Source: Massilia niastensis DSM 21313
Lineage (GTDB): Bacteria; Pseudomonadota; Gammaproteobacteria; Burkholderiales; Burkholderiaceae_D
Direction: 5' to 3'
Length of the DNA stretch: 64,000 nucleotides
Assembly: GCF_000382345.1 (NCBI RefSeq)
Contig: NZ_KB908085.1
Location: 1 to 64,000, forward strand
Of the stretch, positions 1-8,029 are shown piece by piece. Below the pieces are notes generated by a model. That model did no database searches, was not told where the DNA came from, and saw only the letters and a list, made by a program, of their open reading frames with translations. The number at the start of each line of letters is the position of its first letter. Positions within the stretch are counted from its first letter, which is position 1. The position numbers were made by a program, and so were the translations under genes.

Positions 1-335
1 AGCCGGAGAAGGAACGCCTGCAGTCGCCGGAAGAGCGCGAAGAGCTCGACGGCCTGTACGAATGCATCCTGTGCGCCTGCTGCTCGACCTCGTGCCCGTC
101 GTTCTGGTGGAACCCGGACAAGTTCGTCGGCCCGGCCGGCCTGCTGCAGGCCTACCGCTTCATCGCCGACAGCCGCGACGAAGCCACCAGCGAGCGCCTG
201 GACAACCTGGAAGACCCGTACCGCCTGTTCCGCTGCCACTCGATCATGAACTGCACGGACGTGTGCCCGAAGGGCCTGAACCCGAACAAGGCGATCGGCA
301 AGATCAAGGAATTGCTGGTGCGCCGCGCAATCTGA
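1..335 (+). CDS. sdhB: Succinate dehydrogenase iron-sulfur subunit, C-terminal part
   Basis: This is the C-terminal 110 residues of the iron-sulfur subunit of succinate dehydrogenase (complex II), which passes electrons from the flavoprotein SdhA to quinone at the inner membrane. The 5' end lies outside the window; the frame runs from base 3 to a TGA at 333-335. Visible cysteine motifs [13 protein letters not shown] and the later [17 protein letters not shown] are the ligands of the 4Fe-4S and 3Fe-4S clusters typical of SdhB. The end '[13 protein letters not shown]' is the usual SdhB tail. It is followed by sdhE and gltA, the common betaproteobacterial order. Identification is firm. Confidence 0.97.
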   Translation, partial: PEKERLQSPEEREELDGLYECILCACCSTSCPSFWWNPDKFVGPAGLLQAYRFIADSRDEATSERLDNLEDPYRLFRCHSIMNCTDVCPKGLNPNKAIGKIKELLVRRAI

Positions 336-372
336 GACCGAAAGCAGCAAGCGTGTGCCGGTAGTCGTTTCG

Positions 373-450
373 GTAGGGTGGGCGGATCTTCCGCCCACGC
401 GTCCCGCACGCGTGATTTGAACGCGTGGGCAGAGAATCTGCCCACCCTAC
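373..450. repeat. REP-like palindromic repeat, copy 1 (double hairpin)
   Basis: An intergenic element between sdhB and sdhE. Its ends are an exact 11-bp inverted repeat, GTAGGGTGGGC (373-383) and GCCCACCCTAC (440-450). Inside are two separate hairpins with 9-bp stems and 3-nt loops: GTGGGCGGA/TCCGCCCAC (378-398) and GTGGGCAGA/TCTGCCCAC (425-445), joined by a segment containing ACGCGT twice. The first 32 bases recur unchanged at 21491. The arrangement resembles bacterial interspersed palindromic (REP/BIME) elements. Function here is unknown; it could stabilise the sdh mRNA or act as a partial terminator. Confidence 0.85.
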
Positions 451-590
451 GCAGGACATGCCTGGCGCTGGGTTCAACCGGCGCGAGCGTGGCCGACAAT
501 GCGCGCAATTTGCCGCGTATACAGTAAAAGTACCGTACTGCCGAATCACGGCAGCCGGAGTATAGTGTTGACCCAACAACGGACTCTAGT

Positions 591-857
591 GTGAAAACGC
601 ATCAATCCGACCCAGCCAACCGTGCGCGCCTGCGCTGGCGCGCACGCCGTGGTCTCCTCGAGAACGATCTGATACTGACGCGTTTCCTCGACGCGCACGA
701 AACGGAGCTGAGCGACGAGGAAGTCGATGCGCTGACCCGTTTGCTGGACCTGGCGGACAATCCGCTGATGGACCTGCTGCTCGGCCGCGCCGAGCCCGAA
801 GGCGAGGTCGACCTGCCGCATGTACGCGCCCTGGTGGCGCGGCTGCGGCAAGCGTGA
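591..857 (+). CDS. sdhE: FAD assembly factor SdhE (succinate dehydrogenase assembly)
   Basis: Small 88-residue cytoplasmic protein that promotes covalent FAD attachment to SdhA. The diagnostic motif is RRGLLENDLIL near residues 19-29, corresponding to the conserved RGxxE signature of the SdhE/YgfY/CptB family, and the length is normal for the family. The start is a GTG at 591; no better in-frame ATG exists. It sits 255 bp downstream of sdhB, separated by the palindromic repeat, and about 120 bp upstream of gltA, which fits a role in complex II biogenesis within the sdh operon. No unusual features. Confidence 0.93.
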   Translation: MKTHQSDPANRARLRWRARRGLLENDLILTRFLDAHETELSDEEVDALTRLLDLADNPLMDLLLGRAEPEGEVDLPHVRALVARLRQA

Positions 858-978
858 CGAGATAGAAGGACTTTGAAGAAACCGTAGCGAGCGGCCGCCA
901 GTGCAACGCGCAGCAGGTTTATCGAGGGTCCCAGGTTTCGTTTTATTTTGTAGAACCCACTCCCAAGAAGGAAGTGCC

Positions 979-2280
979 ATGAACATCTCTGATACCAAAG
1001 CCACCCTGTCGTTCTCGGACGGCAGCCCGTCGGTCGACATGCCGATCTACAAGGGCACCATCGGCCCGGACGTCATCGACATCCGCAAGCTGTACGGCCA
1101 GACCGGCAAGTTCACCTACGATCCGGGCTTCATGTCGACCGCCGCCTGTAATTCGAGCATCACCTACATCGACGGTGACAAGGGCGAGCTGCTGTACCGC
1201 GGCTACCCGATCGAGCAGCTGGCCGTCAACTGCGACTTCCTGGAAACCTGCTACCTGCTGCTGAACGGCGAACTGCCGAACGCCGAGCAGAAGAAGACCT
1301 TCACCGACACCGTGACCAAGCACACCATGGTCCACGAGCAGATGCAGTTCTTCTACCGCGGCTTCCGCCGCGACGCGCACCCGATGTCGGTGCTGGTGGG
1401 TACCGTCGGCGCGCTGGCCTCGTTCTACCACGATTCGCTCGACATCAACGACGCCAAGCAGCGCGAGATCTCGGCGATCCGCCTGATCGCCAAGCTGCCG
1501 ACCCTGGTCGCCATGGCCTACAAGTACTCGGTCGGCCAGCCGTTCATGTACCCGCGCAACGACCTGTCGTACAGCGCGAACTTCATGCACATGATGTTCG
1601 CCAACCCGTGCGAAGAGTACAAGGTCAACGACGTGCTGGTGCGCGCCCTGGACCGCATCCTGATCCTGCACGCCGACCACGAGCAGAACGCATCGACCTC
1701 GACCGTCCGCCTGGCCGGTTCGTCGGGCGCCAACCCGTTCGCCTGTATCGCTGCCGGCATCGCCTGCCTGTGGGGCCCTGCCCACGGCGGCGCCAACGAA
1801 GCGGCCCTGACCATGCTGAAGGAAATCGGCAGCGTCGACAACATCCCGTCCTTCATCGAGAAGGTCAAGGACAAGAACTCGGGCGTGAAGCTGATGGGCT
1901 TCGGTCACCGCGTGTACAAGAACTTCGACCCGCGCGCCAAGCTGATGCGCGAAACCTGCCACGAAGTGCTGGAAGAGCTGGGCCTGCAGGACGACCCGCT
2001 GTTCAAGCTGGCGATGGAACTGGAACGCATCGCGCTGGAAGACGAATACTTCGTGTCGCGCAAGCTGTACCCGAACGTCGACTTCTACTCGGGCATCGTG
2101 CAGTCGGCACTGGGCATCCCGGTCTCGCTGTTCACCGGTATCTTCGCGATGGCCCGCACCATCGGCTGGATCGCCCAGTGGAACGAGATGATCGCCGATC
2201 CGGAACAGAAGATCGGCCGTCCGCGCCAGCTGTTCATCGGCTCGCCGGTCCGCGACGTCCCAAGCATCGACAAGCGCTGA
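979..2280 (+). CDS. gltA: Citrate synthase (type II)
   Basis: Condenses acetyl-CoA and oxaloacetate to citrate, the entry step of the TCA cycle. The 433-residue product matches the hexameric, NADH-sensitive type II enzymes of Gram-negative bacteria. Recognisable segments are the active-site regions [20 protein letters not shown] and [10 protein letters not shown], then the motif [15 protein letters not shown] with the second catalytic histidine, and the catalytic aspartate segment NVDFYSGIV. The ATG at 979 is chosen because AAGAAGGAAG lies just upstream and the protein begins as citrate synthases do; the frame opens earlier but without family similarity. A strong terminator follows at 2299. 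Confidence 0.98.
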   Translation: MNISDTKATLSFSDGSPSVDMPIYKGTIGPDVIDIRKLYGQTGKFTYDPGFMSTAACNSSITYIDGDKGELLYRGYPIEQLAVNCDFLETCYLLLNGELPNAEQKKTFTDTVTKHTMVHEQMQFFYRGFRRDAHPMSVLVGTVGALASFYHDSLDINDAKQREISAIRLIAKLPTLVAMAYKYSVGQPFMYPRNDLSYSANFMHMMFANPCEEYKVNDVLVRALDRILILHADHEQNASTSTVRLAGSSGANPFACIAAGIACLWGPAHGGANEAALTMLKEIGSVDNIPSFIEKVKDKNSGVKLMGFGHRVYKNFDPRAKLMRETCHEVLEELGLQDDPLFKLAMELERIALEDEYFVSRKLYPNVDFYSGIVQSALGIPVSLFTGIFAMARTIGWIAQWNEMIADPEQKIGRPRQLFIGSPVRDVPSIDKR

Positions 2281-2298
2281 TCGCCTCCCGGCGTCACC

Positions 2299-2327
2299 AA
2301 AAAAGCGGGCTGCGGCCCGCTTTTTTT
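2299..2327 (+). terminator. Rho-independent terminator after gltA
   Basis: GCGGGC (2305-2310), loop TGCG, GCCCGC (2315-2320), then seven T; six A precede the stem, so it may also work in reverse. It closes the sdh-gltA transcription unit. Confidence 0.95.
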
Positions 2328-2751
2328 ATGGCTTTCATGACCTCACAGCAAGGTCCATAACTGCCAAGAAAGAGCGACGAATGGCCGAGTCGCCAAGCCG
2401 CCACGTTGTGTAAACACAAGCATTGACGTACTGGCTAGATTGTCTATACTGCCATAATTCGACCAAGCACATCAGATGATCGATTCATGCCCACTACCCC
2501 TGTCGCGCGCCATTTCCTGCCAGTCCGGCAGTGGCTGCGTTGCGGCCGTAGAGCGTGGCGGCGGGGCATTCTGTCGCGTCGTGCAAGAGTATTTCCGGAA
2601 TAGCGCCTGGCTTTCTTTGGCTCGGTGAGGGACTGACACAGGCCTGGCCTGGCGCCTCCCCGAGCTACCACCCAACGATCGAAACGCGGCCTTCAATGGC
2701 CGGGTTCCCCTATTGTCGCCGCGAACGCCGCGGCTGTTTATGGAGTGAAGA
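2328..2751 (+). other. Non-coding stretch between gltA and rnk: promoter and long leader
   Basis: About 420 bp with no convincing gene. It holds a sigma70-like promoter at 2423-2450 and therefore a predicted leader of roughly 295 nt before rnk. The leader contains small hairpins such as CTGCC/GGCAG near 2517-2532 and a GGCC/GGCC pair near 2690-2702. No coding signal, start codon with ribosome site, or known riboswitch was recognised. It could be a structured 5' leader or contain a small RNA. Confidence 0.5.
2423..2450 (+). promoter_or_regulatory. Sigma70-type promoter, probably for rnk
   Basis: TTGACG (2423-2428) and TATACT (2445-2450) separated by 16 bp, in an AT-richer pocket just after the gltA terminator. 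The start point would be near 2457. Confidence 0.7.
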
Positions 2752-3162
2752 ATGAAACCGAATATCGTCGTATCGTGGCTGGACCTGGAGCGCCTGGAGC
2801 GCCTGCTCGACAAACTGCCTGCCGCCCAGGCGCGCGCACGCGATGCACTGATGGACGAACTGGGGCGAGCGAGACTGGTCGAGCCCTGGGACATGCCGCC
2901 GGACGTGGTCACGATGAATTCGCGTGTGCGCTTCAGCTTCGATGGCGCCGAGAACGAGGAGATGACCATGACCCTGACCTATCCGAAGGACATGCGCGAC
3001 AGCGCCGAGCAGCTGTCGGTCCTGACCCCGGTCGGCACGGCCCTGCTGGGCCTGCGGGTCGGCGACAGCATCGCCTGGCAGCGCCCCGACGGCGGGCAGT
3101 TCAAGGTCACGGTGCGCAGTATCGAATACCAGCCCGAGCGGGCGGGCGTGCTGCACCGTTGA
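2752..3162 (+). CDS. rnk: Nucleoside diphosphate kinase regulator Rnk (GreA/GreB C-terminal family)
   Basis: A 136-residue protein of the Rnk family, relatives of the transcript-cleavage factors GreA/GreB that bind RNA polymerase. The N-terminal third (about 1-50) is a short helical hairpin (LERLERLLDKLPAAQA), and the rest is the GreA/GreB C-terminal FKBP-like domain with the segments MTLTYPKD, LSVLTPVGTALLGLRVGDS and FKVTVRSIEYQPE. The ATG at 2752 lies a few bases after GGAGTGAAGA. The shorter N-terminal coiled coil separates it from true Gre factors. Its in vivo role in this organism cannot be read from sequence. Confidence 0.88.
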   Translation: MKPNIVVSWLDLERLERLLDKLPAAQARARDALMDELGRARLVEPWDMPPDVVTMNSRVRFSFDGAENEEMTMTLTYPKDMRDSAEQLSVLTPVGTALLGLRVGDSIAWQRPDGGQFKVTVRSIEYQPERAGVLHR

Positions 3163-3422
3163 AGCAGCGGGGCGCGCGCTGGATACCGGCGCGCGACCCC
3201 GATGAAGGACAAGCCGGTCAAGCCCACCACGCGGACGGAACCCTCTCCGGCCCACCCCAACAGCGCCGCGCACGCGGCGCGCAGGTCCCAGGAAACTCAC
3301 GCACGGCCCCTTCGAGCACGTCGCCGCTCAGCCGCGCGCGCAGGGGAATGCTTTTGCATAATTTATTACATGTCCATGTGTACAATGCTGGCGCTTATAT
3401 TCGACTTCACAAAAGGATACCC

Positions 3423-3917
3423 ATGAAGCGCTTCCTGACCGCCTGTTTCCTGTTCCTGAGCCTGGTGGGCGCCGCCCGCGCCGAGACCGATCCCGTCCTG
3501 GCGCGCCAGGTGAACGCCTTCGTCGACGCGTGGCACGACGACGCCGCCAATGCGCGCATGGCCTACTTCGACAAGATGGCGAAGGATGGCGTCTATATCG
3601 GGACCGATCGCACCGAATTGTGGAAGCGCGACGAGTTCAAGGCATGGGCGAAGAAGTATTTCGATCGCAAGTCGGCATGGAGCTTCAAGGCCACGCGCCG
3701 CAACGTGTACGCGTCCGCCGACAAGTCGCTGATCTGGTTCGACGAGCTGCTCGACACGCCCAATATGGGACCCTGCATGGCCAGCGGCGTGATCCGCAAG
3801 ACGAAGGACGGCTTCGAGATCGTGCACTACCAGCTGTCGATGGCGGTGCCGAACGACGTCAACGACAAGGTGCACAAGCTGATCGCCGACCACGAGGCGG
3901 CCGCGGCGAAGAAGTAG
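3423..3917 (+). CDS. Secreted NTF2-like/SnoaL-type protein of unknown function
   Basis: A 164-residue protein starting with a clear signal peptide (MKRFLTACFLFLSLVGAARA, cleavage after about residue 20). The mature part looks like a nuclear transport factor 2-like fold as used by YybH/SnoaL-type proteins: an N-terminal helix (LARQVNAFVDAWHDDAANARMAYF), the segment DGVYIGTDRTELWKRDEFKAW and later strands around SLIWFDELL and GVIRKTKDGFEIVHYQL. Such proteins are often annotated DUF4440-like or SnoaL-like; the substrate is unknown. The ATG at 3423 follows AAAGGATACCC. An AT-rich stretch with TACAAT at 3381-3386 is the likely promoter region. Location: periplasm. Confidence 0.75.
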   Translation: MKRFLTACFLFLSLVGAARAETDPVLARQVNAFVDAWHDDAANARMAYFDKMAKDGVYIGTDRTELWKRDEFKAWAKKYFDRKSAWSFKATRRNVYASADKSLIWFDELLDTPNMGPCMASGVIRKTKDGFEIVHYQLSMAVPNDVNDKVHKLIADHEAAAAKK

Positions 3918-3926
3918 GACCTGCCG

Positions 3927-3959
3927 GGAGGCGGCCCTTGTGCTAAGGTAGCCGCCTCC
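3927..3959. terminator. Stem-loop after the NTF2-like gene
   Basis: GGAGGCGGC (3927-3935) pairs with GCCGCCTCC (3951-3959), with an inner CCTT/AAGG pair. No T tract follows, so it is a weak or factor-dependent terminator at best. gluQ starts 20 bp later. Confidence 0.5.
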
Positions 3960-3979
3960 GGCAAGAACATGACAAGCAA

Positions 3980-4918
3980 GTGAGCACACCCTATCTCGGC
4001 CCTGATGCCGGCCCCGATGCCGGCCCTTACATCGGCCGCTTTGCGCCGTCGCCCACCGGCCCGCTGCACGCGGGCTCGCTGGTGGCGGCGGTGGCCAGCT
4101 ACCTCGACGCGCGCTTCCATGGCGGCGCCTGGCTGGTGCGCATCGAAGACATCGACGAAGGCCGCAGCGTGCCCGGCGCGGCCGAGGGCATCCTCGCGCT
4201 GCTCGATGCGCTGGGCATGCACGCCGACGGCGAAGTCGTCTGGCAGAGCCGGCGCAAGCACCTGTACCAGGCGGCGGCCGAGCAGATCGAGGCCAGTACC
4301 TATCCCTGCGGCTGCAACCGGCGCGAGATCGCCGATTCGCGCCTCGGTTTCGCTCCGGACGGCGCGGCCATCTACCCCGGCACCTGCCGCTATGGCCTGG
4401 CGCAGGGACGCGGCATGCGCAGCCTGCGCCTGCGCGTGCCCGATGCCGGCAACGACACCGTCAGCTTCACCGACCGCTTCGCCGGGACCGTGACCCAGCA
4501 TCTGGCGCGCGACTCGGGCGACTTCGTGCTCAAGCGCGCCGACGGCTTCTGGGCCTACCAGCTGGCGGTGGTGGTGGACGATGCGGAGCAGGGCGTGACC
4601 GATGTCGTGCGCGGGGCCGACCTGCTCGATTCGACGCCGCGCCAGATCTTCCTGCAGCGCCTGCTGGGCGTGCCCACGCCGCGCTACCTGCATGTGCCGG
4701 TGGTGCGCAACGCGGATGGCGAAAAGCTGTCGAAGCAGACCGGCGCGCTGGCGGTGACGGCGGGCGACGAAGCGGCGGCCGTCGCGGCCTTGATGCAAAG
4801 CGCGGGTTTCCTCGGACTGGACATGGAACAGGCCGGGTCGCTGGACGCCTTCTGGCGTGCGGCGATTCCGGCCTGGGGTAAGTTGCTCGAACGGCGCGCA
4901 GGCGCTGCGCTGGCGTAG
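3980..4918 (+). CDS. gluQ: Glutamyl-Q tRNA(Asp) synthetase
   Basis: A 312-residue truncated relative of glutamyl-tRNA synthetase that attaches glutamate to the queuosine base of tRNA(Asp). The class I signatures are visible: [15 protein letters not shown] (HIGH-like) near residues 20-34 and EKLSKQ (KMSKS-like) in the C-terminal third. Zinc-site cysteines sit in [10 protein letters not shown] and PGTCRYG. There is no anticodon-binding domain, as expected for GluQRS. The likely start is the GTG at 3980. The first 17 residues carry a small tandem repeat ([10 protein letters not shown]) produced by a duplicated 12-base unit, so the natural N-terminus may vary. It converges with the next gene, 13 bp away. 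Confidence 0.93.
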   Translation: MSTPYLGPDAGPDAGPYIGRFAPSPTGPLHAGSLVAAVASYLDARFHGGAWLVRIEDIDEGRSVPGAAEGILALLDALGMHADGEVVWQSRRKHLYQAAAEQIEASTYPCGCNRREIADSRLGFAPDGAAIYPGTCRYGLAQGRGMRSLRLRVPDAGNDTVSFTDRFAGTVTQHLARDSGDFVLKRADGFWAYQLAVVVDDAEQGVTDVVRGADLLDSTPRQIFLQRLLGVPTPRYLHVPVVRNADGEKLSKQTGALAVTAGDEAAAVAALMQSAGFLGLDMEQAGSLDAFWRAAIPAWGKLLERRAGAALA

Positions 4919-4931
4919 CGACGCCGCATTG

Positions 4932-5543
4932 CTACGTGGTAGGCAGGTTCTCGACACTTTGCTGCAAGTGGCGCCGCAAGCCCATCACTCCCAAGCCCGC
5001 CAGCCCGAAGGCCAGCATGGCCCATGCGCCCGGCTCGGGAATCGGCGCCGCCACCATGAAGCCACGGATTTCCCCGCCCGGATACTGGGTCGTGTGGATG
5101 TTCAGGTAGGCCGTGTTTTCCGTCAGCGCGTCGAGCAGGGCGGTGCTGGCGTCGGTCGCGGTACCGCCGAAGGCCGCCAGGAAGGCCGGACTGTAGACGG
5201 CCGGGTCGGCCAGGTCGAAGGTCTGGGAATAGCTGCCTGACGTCACCCCCAGCGGAAAGCCGAACAGCGGAATGGCGACCCCTGCCGTACCGGTGAGCGG
5301 CTCCGTCGTGCAGCAGTGGATATGGGCGTCGATCGTCGGGGTGACCAGGTCCTGGAACGGGATGTTGGCGCTCAGGATCATGCCATCGAGCGTATAGCTG
5401 GCAACGCTGAAGCCGGGCGACGGGTTCGGTATCGCTTCAGCCGGTCCGCTGGACACGGAACGGTAGAAATCGATCGCGTAGGCCGCCGGCGCCATCGCCA
5501 GTGTGGACGCCGCCAACGCGAGGGCGGACAAGACATTTCTCAT
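4932..5543 (-). CDS. CHRD-domain protein with PEP-CTERM sorting signal
   Basis: A 203-residue exported protein. It has a signal peptide (MRNVLSALALAASTLAMAPAAYA), a CHRD domain ending in the characteristic segment TAYLNIHTTQYPGGEIRGFM, and a C-terminal PEP-CTERM anchor: IPEPGAWAMLAFGLAGLGVM followed by basic LRRHLQQ. PEP-CTERM proteins are cleaved and handed to the cell surface by an exosortase, usually in strains making exopolysaccharide. The start at 5543 is supported by an excellent ribosome site, GGAGGTATGCC before the ATG; the frame is open further upstream but without family similarity. No exosortase gene lies in this window. Confidence 0.85.
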   Translation of the reverse strand: MRNVLSALALAASTLAMAPAAYAIDFYRSVSSGPAEAIPNPSPGFSVASYTLDGMILSANIPFQDLVTPTIDAHIHCCTTEPLTGTAGVAIPLFGFPLGVTSGSYSQTFDLADPAVYSPAFLAAFGGTATDASTALLDALTENTAYLNIHTTQYPGGEIRGFMVAAPIPEPGAWAMLAFGLAGLGVMGLRRHLQQSVENLPTT

Positions 5544-5719
5544 GGCATACCTCCTGATTAGGAAAGAAACCACAGCAGCGCCCCCGGCCGGGAGCGCCTC
5601 GGAAAAAGTAGCACAGCGGGGGTGGCCCGCCCACACGGTACGGAAGGGCAAAGGATATTCGGCACGCACAGCCGAGTCAGGCCTTGCGCGCCGGGAAGCA
5701 GGAGAAAACGCTCCTGTTC

Positions 5720-6184
5720 TTATTGGGGGTTGCGCATGATGGTGATCTCGCCGTCGGCCTCGAGGAAGGCACATTTCATCTCATTGCGCGGGCAGTCGTG
5801 TTCGCGCAACGCTTCTTCGAGGTCGGTTTCACAAAGGCGGCAACTGCGCACGACCTTGTCGAAGAACACGCCGTCGCGGCCGATGAGGACAGCGCTGCCG
5901 TCGACCAGTTTCGAAAACTTTTCGCTGCGCGCGGTGGTCAGCGCCACCAGGGAATTGATACCCACCAGGGTCGCTGCCGCGATCAGGCCGCCCACCAGCG
6001 ACTCGTCGCCCCCGGACAGCGAGTTCGATACCGCTTCCGACAGCAGCATCACGACCAGCAGGTCGAAGGGCGTGAATTGTCCGACGGTGCGCCGCCCGGA
6101 CAGGCGGACCATGACGAGCAGCAGGCAGTAGACGACCAGGCCCCGCACAATGAATTCCCACCAGGGAAGCTCCATATCGAACAT
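5720..6184 (-). CDS. YetF-like (DUF421) inner-membrane protein
   Basis: A 154-residue membrane protein of the DUF421/YetF family. Three hydrophobic segments occupy about residues 8-28 (FIVRGLVVYCLLLVMVRLSG), 38-55 and 62-82; they are followed by the cytosolic YetF C-terminal domain with the typical segment KLVDGSAVLIGRDGVFFDKV and a DLEEALREHD helix. The motif GRRTVGQFTPFDLLVVMLLSEA is diagnostic. The function is unknown in general. It is monocistronic, preceded by a short AT-rich region at 6185-6245. Confidence 0.85.
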   Translation of the reverse strand: MFDMELPWWEFIVRGLVVYCLLLVMVRLSGRRTVGQFTPFDLLVVMLLSEAVSNSLSGGDESLVGGLIAAATLVGINSLVALTTARSEKFSKLVDGSAVLIGRDGVFFDKVVRSCRLCETDLEEALREHDCPRNEMKCAFLEADGEITIMRNPQ

Positions 6185-6262
6185 ACGACCCTCATACGCT
6201 TGGCACCGTTGAGCTCATTGTAATCAGTTTGCCAACGCGGTGATTTCAAGCGTGCGGCTGCT

Positions 6263-6451
6263 TCAGGCGGGCTTCTTCCGTGCGGCATCGGCCTGTTCGG
6301 CAGCCAGCGCGGCCTCGTAGGCGGCCAGCGCCTTTTCATAGCGCGCCAGGGCTTCCTCGTAGAGGTCGAACACGCAAGGAAAGCAGCCGCTGCGGCAGCA
6401 ATCCTCGAGCCCCGGCTGGACCGGCGGCTGGGGGCGGATGAGCGTGGCCAT
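6263..6451 (-). CDS. Small cysteine-rich oxidoreductase-like protein (PF09791 type)
   Basis: A 62-residue protein carrying the conserved signature of the 'oxidoreductase-like N-terminal' family: PPVQPGLEDCCRSGCFPCVFDLYEEALARYEKAL, with four cysteines (DCC, GC, PC) followed by an acidic helix. Bacterial members are short and of unproven function; a metal or redox role is plausible from the cysteines. Its start is 3 bp after the stop codon of the BlaI-type repressor gene, so the two probably form one transcript and the small protein may be under BlaI control. Confidence 0.78.
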   Translation of the reverse strand: MATLIRPQPPVQPGLEDCCRSGCFPCVFDLYEEALARYEKALAAYEAALAAEQADAARKKPA

Positions 6452-6453
6452 GA

Positions 6454-6834
6454 CTACTTCTCGCGGTTCAGGAGTTCCTGGATTTCGGCGCGTTCCTTCT
6501 TGCTGACGTGGCCGCGCAGCGCGGCCAGCACCAGTTCCTTGCCGGAGCCGGAAAACGCCTTGTGGATCAGCTCCTTGATCAGGCTGGTCTGGAGGCTGTC
6601 CTGCGGCTGCGCAGGCGCGTAGACGTGCGCCCGCGCGCTTTCGTCGCGGCTCAGGAGGCCCTTGGCGTGCATCACCTGGAGCAGGCGCAGCACGTTGGCG
6701 TAGCCCATGTCGGGCCGCGCCTCGACCGCGGCTTCATGGACCTGGCGCGCGGTCGCCGGGCCGAGCTGCCACAGCAGGCGCAGCATTTCCAGCTCGGACG
6801 GGGTCGGCTTCGGTGGGGCGTCGTTTGCACTCAT
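6454..6834 (-). CDS. BlaI/MecI/CopY-family transcriptional repressor
   Basis: A 126-residue repressor of the penicillinase-repressor family. The winged helix-turn-helix spans about residues 10-78 (PTPSELEMLRLLWQLGPATA, then VLRLLQVMHAKGLLSRDESARAHVY), and the C-terminal part (LIKELIHKAFSGSGKELVLAALRG) is the dimerisation region. These regulators are normally released by a BlaR1/MecR1-type M56 protease encoded alongside; none is present here. A perfect palindrome (6836-6859) directly upstream of the start is the probable autoregulatory operator. The next gene downstream is the small cysteine-rich protein, and upstream on the same strand lie a polyproline protein and a two-component system. Confidence 0.88.
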   Translation of the reverse strand: MSANDAPPKPTPSELEMLRLLWQLGPATARQVHEAAVEARPDMGYANVLRLLQVMHAKGLLSRDESARAHVYAPAQPQDSLQTSLIKELIHKAFSGSGKELVLAALRGHVSKKERAEIQELLNREK

Positions 6835-6835
6835 G

Positions 6836-6859
6836 CTTCTAGATTAAATGATCTAGAAG
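6836..6859. promoter_or_regulatory. Palindromic operator in front of the BlaI-type gene
   Basis: CTTCTAGAT (6836-6844), six bases TAAATG, ATCTAGAAG (6851-6859): a perfect 9-bp inverted repeat one base upstream of the repressor start codon (6834). The position and symmetry fit binding of a repressor dimer. Confidence 0.7.
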
Positions 6860-6882
6860 AGGAAGTCGAGCCGCCCCTGGCC

Positions 6883-7272
6883 TCAGTCTTCGAGGTGGTA
6901 GCTGCGCAGCTGGAACACCATGCCGCCATCCTCGCGTGCGCAGACGCCGGTCATGGTCTCGCCGTGCTTGATCACCCAGGTGAGCGCGCTGCCGTCGGCC
7001 TTGCCGGCGCAGGCGGCATGGGCGGCGGCGGGAATGTCGGGCAGCTCCACCGATGGCGGCGCGGGGGGCGCGGGCGGGGCCGGGATCGAGGGCATCGACG
7101 GCAGGCCTGGCGCGGCGGGCGGCGCGGGCGGGGCCGGCGGAGCAGGGGGCTGCGGCGGAGGCGGGCATTTGCCGCGGGTCTGCCTGCATTCGACATGCAC
7201 GCCGGCCTGGCTGGCGCCGGCGCCCGCGGCCAGCAGTGCGGCGAACAGGATCAGCGGAATCGTTTTCTTCAT
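6883..7272 (-). CDS. Polyproline-rich periplasmic protein
   Basis: A 129-residue exported protein with signal peptide [21 protein letters not shown] proline/alanine tract at about residues 37-75 is built from PPAPPAPPAPP units interrupted by GLPSMPSIP, and a small C-terminal domain (AAHAACAGKADGSALTWVIKHGE to RSYHLED) follows. Four cysteines (two before the tract, two after) could form disulfides. The ATG at 7272 follows GGAGACCACC. It lies between the response regulator gene and the BlaI-type repressor gene on the same strand. The neighbouring sensor kinase has a very similar polyproline tract in its periplasmic part. The family was not recognised. Confidence 0.7.
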   Translation of the reverse strand: MKKTIPLILFAALLAAGAGASQAGVHVECRQTRGKCPPPPQPPAPPAPPAPPAAPGLPSMPSIPAPPAPPAPPSVELPDIPAAAHAACAGKADGSALTWVIKHGETMTGVCAREDGGMVFQLRSYHLED

Positions 7273-7357
7273 GGTGGTCTCCTTCGGCTGCGGCCCGCAC
7301 CCTGCGGCGGGCCATGACTGCATGATGCAGGCCAATTGTGGAGAAAACGTGGAGGCT

Positions 7358-8029
7358 TTAGAGGTCGCAGCGGTAGCCGAGCCCGTAGATCGAGCGGATC
7401 GGCTCCAGCCCGGGCGCGGTAGCGTCGATCTTGCGCCGCAGGTTCTTGATGTGGCTGTCGATCGCGCGGTCGGTCGCGTCCAGGCTGTCGGCGCGGGCCG
7501 CGTCGAGCAGCTGGGCGCGCGACAGCACCTGGCCGGGACGGCGCGCCAGCGCGGCCAGGATCGCGTACTCGCTCGGCGTCAGGTCGAGCGCCTGGCCGTG
7601 CAGCCTGGCGCGGCGCGCGCCTTCGTCGAGCGCCAGCACCGGGGGCGGCGGCGCGCCGCCGGCACGGCGCAGGATCGCCTTGATGCGGGCCATCAGCTCG
7701 CGCGGGCTGAAGGGCTTGCACAGGTAGTCGTCGGCGCCGCTCTCGAGTCCGAGCAGCCGGTCGATCTCTTCCACCCGCGCCGTCACCATCACCACCGGGA
7801 CCGCGGAAAATGCGCGCAGCGCGCGGCACAGCGCCAGGCCGTCGAGGCCGGGCAGCATCAGGTCGAGCACCACCAGCGCCGGCGGCGCCGCCCGGATCGC
7901 GGCCAGGGCCGCGGCGCCGTCGTGGAACACCTCCGGCTCGTAGCCCGCCGCGCGCGCGTAGTCGGCCACCAGGGCCGCCAGTTCCGGCTCGTCCTCGACG
8001 ATCGCGATGCGGGTGCGTGATGCGCTCAT
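7358..8029 (-). CDS. OmpR-family response regulator
   Basis: A 223-residue two-component regulator. The receiver domain (about 5-118) has the acidic pair EDE, the phosphoacceptor aspartate in VVLDLMLPG, and the conserved lysine in CKPFSPREL; the C-terminal winged-helix domain (about 128-223) ends in the family-typical IRSIYGLGYRCDL. The start overlaps the stop of the sensor kinase gene by ATGA (8026-8029), so kinase and regulator are translationally coupled with the kinase first. The pair resembles BaeSR-type envelope stress systems but specificity cannot be assigned. Confidence 0.93.
   Translation of the reverse strand: MSASRTRIAIVEDEPELAALVADYARAAGYEPEVFHDGAAALAAIRAAPPALVVLDLMLPGLDGLALCRALRAFSAVPVVMVTARVEEIDRLLGLESGADDYLCKPFSPRELMARIKAILRRAGGAPPPPVLALDEGARRARLHGQALDLTPSEYAILAALARRPGQVLSRAQLLDAARADSLDATDRAIDSHIKNLRRKIDATAPGLEPIRSIYGLGYRCDL

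Noticed and set aside
943..1962. Long open frame opposite gltA
   Set aside because: Low-complexity Arg/Val/His-rich translation on the antisense of a clear citrate synthase; a GC-rich codon shadow.
3202..3426. Possible 74-residue gene before the NTF2-like protein
   Set aside because: Basic low-complexity start, no ribosome site, and its end overlaps the promoter and start of the next gene.
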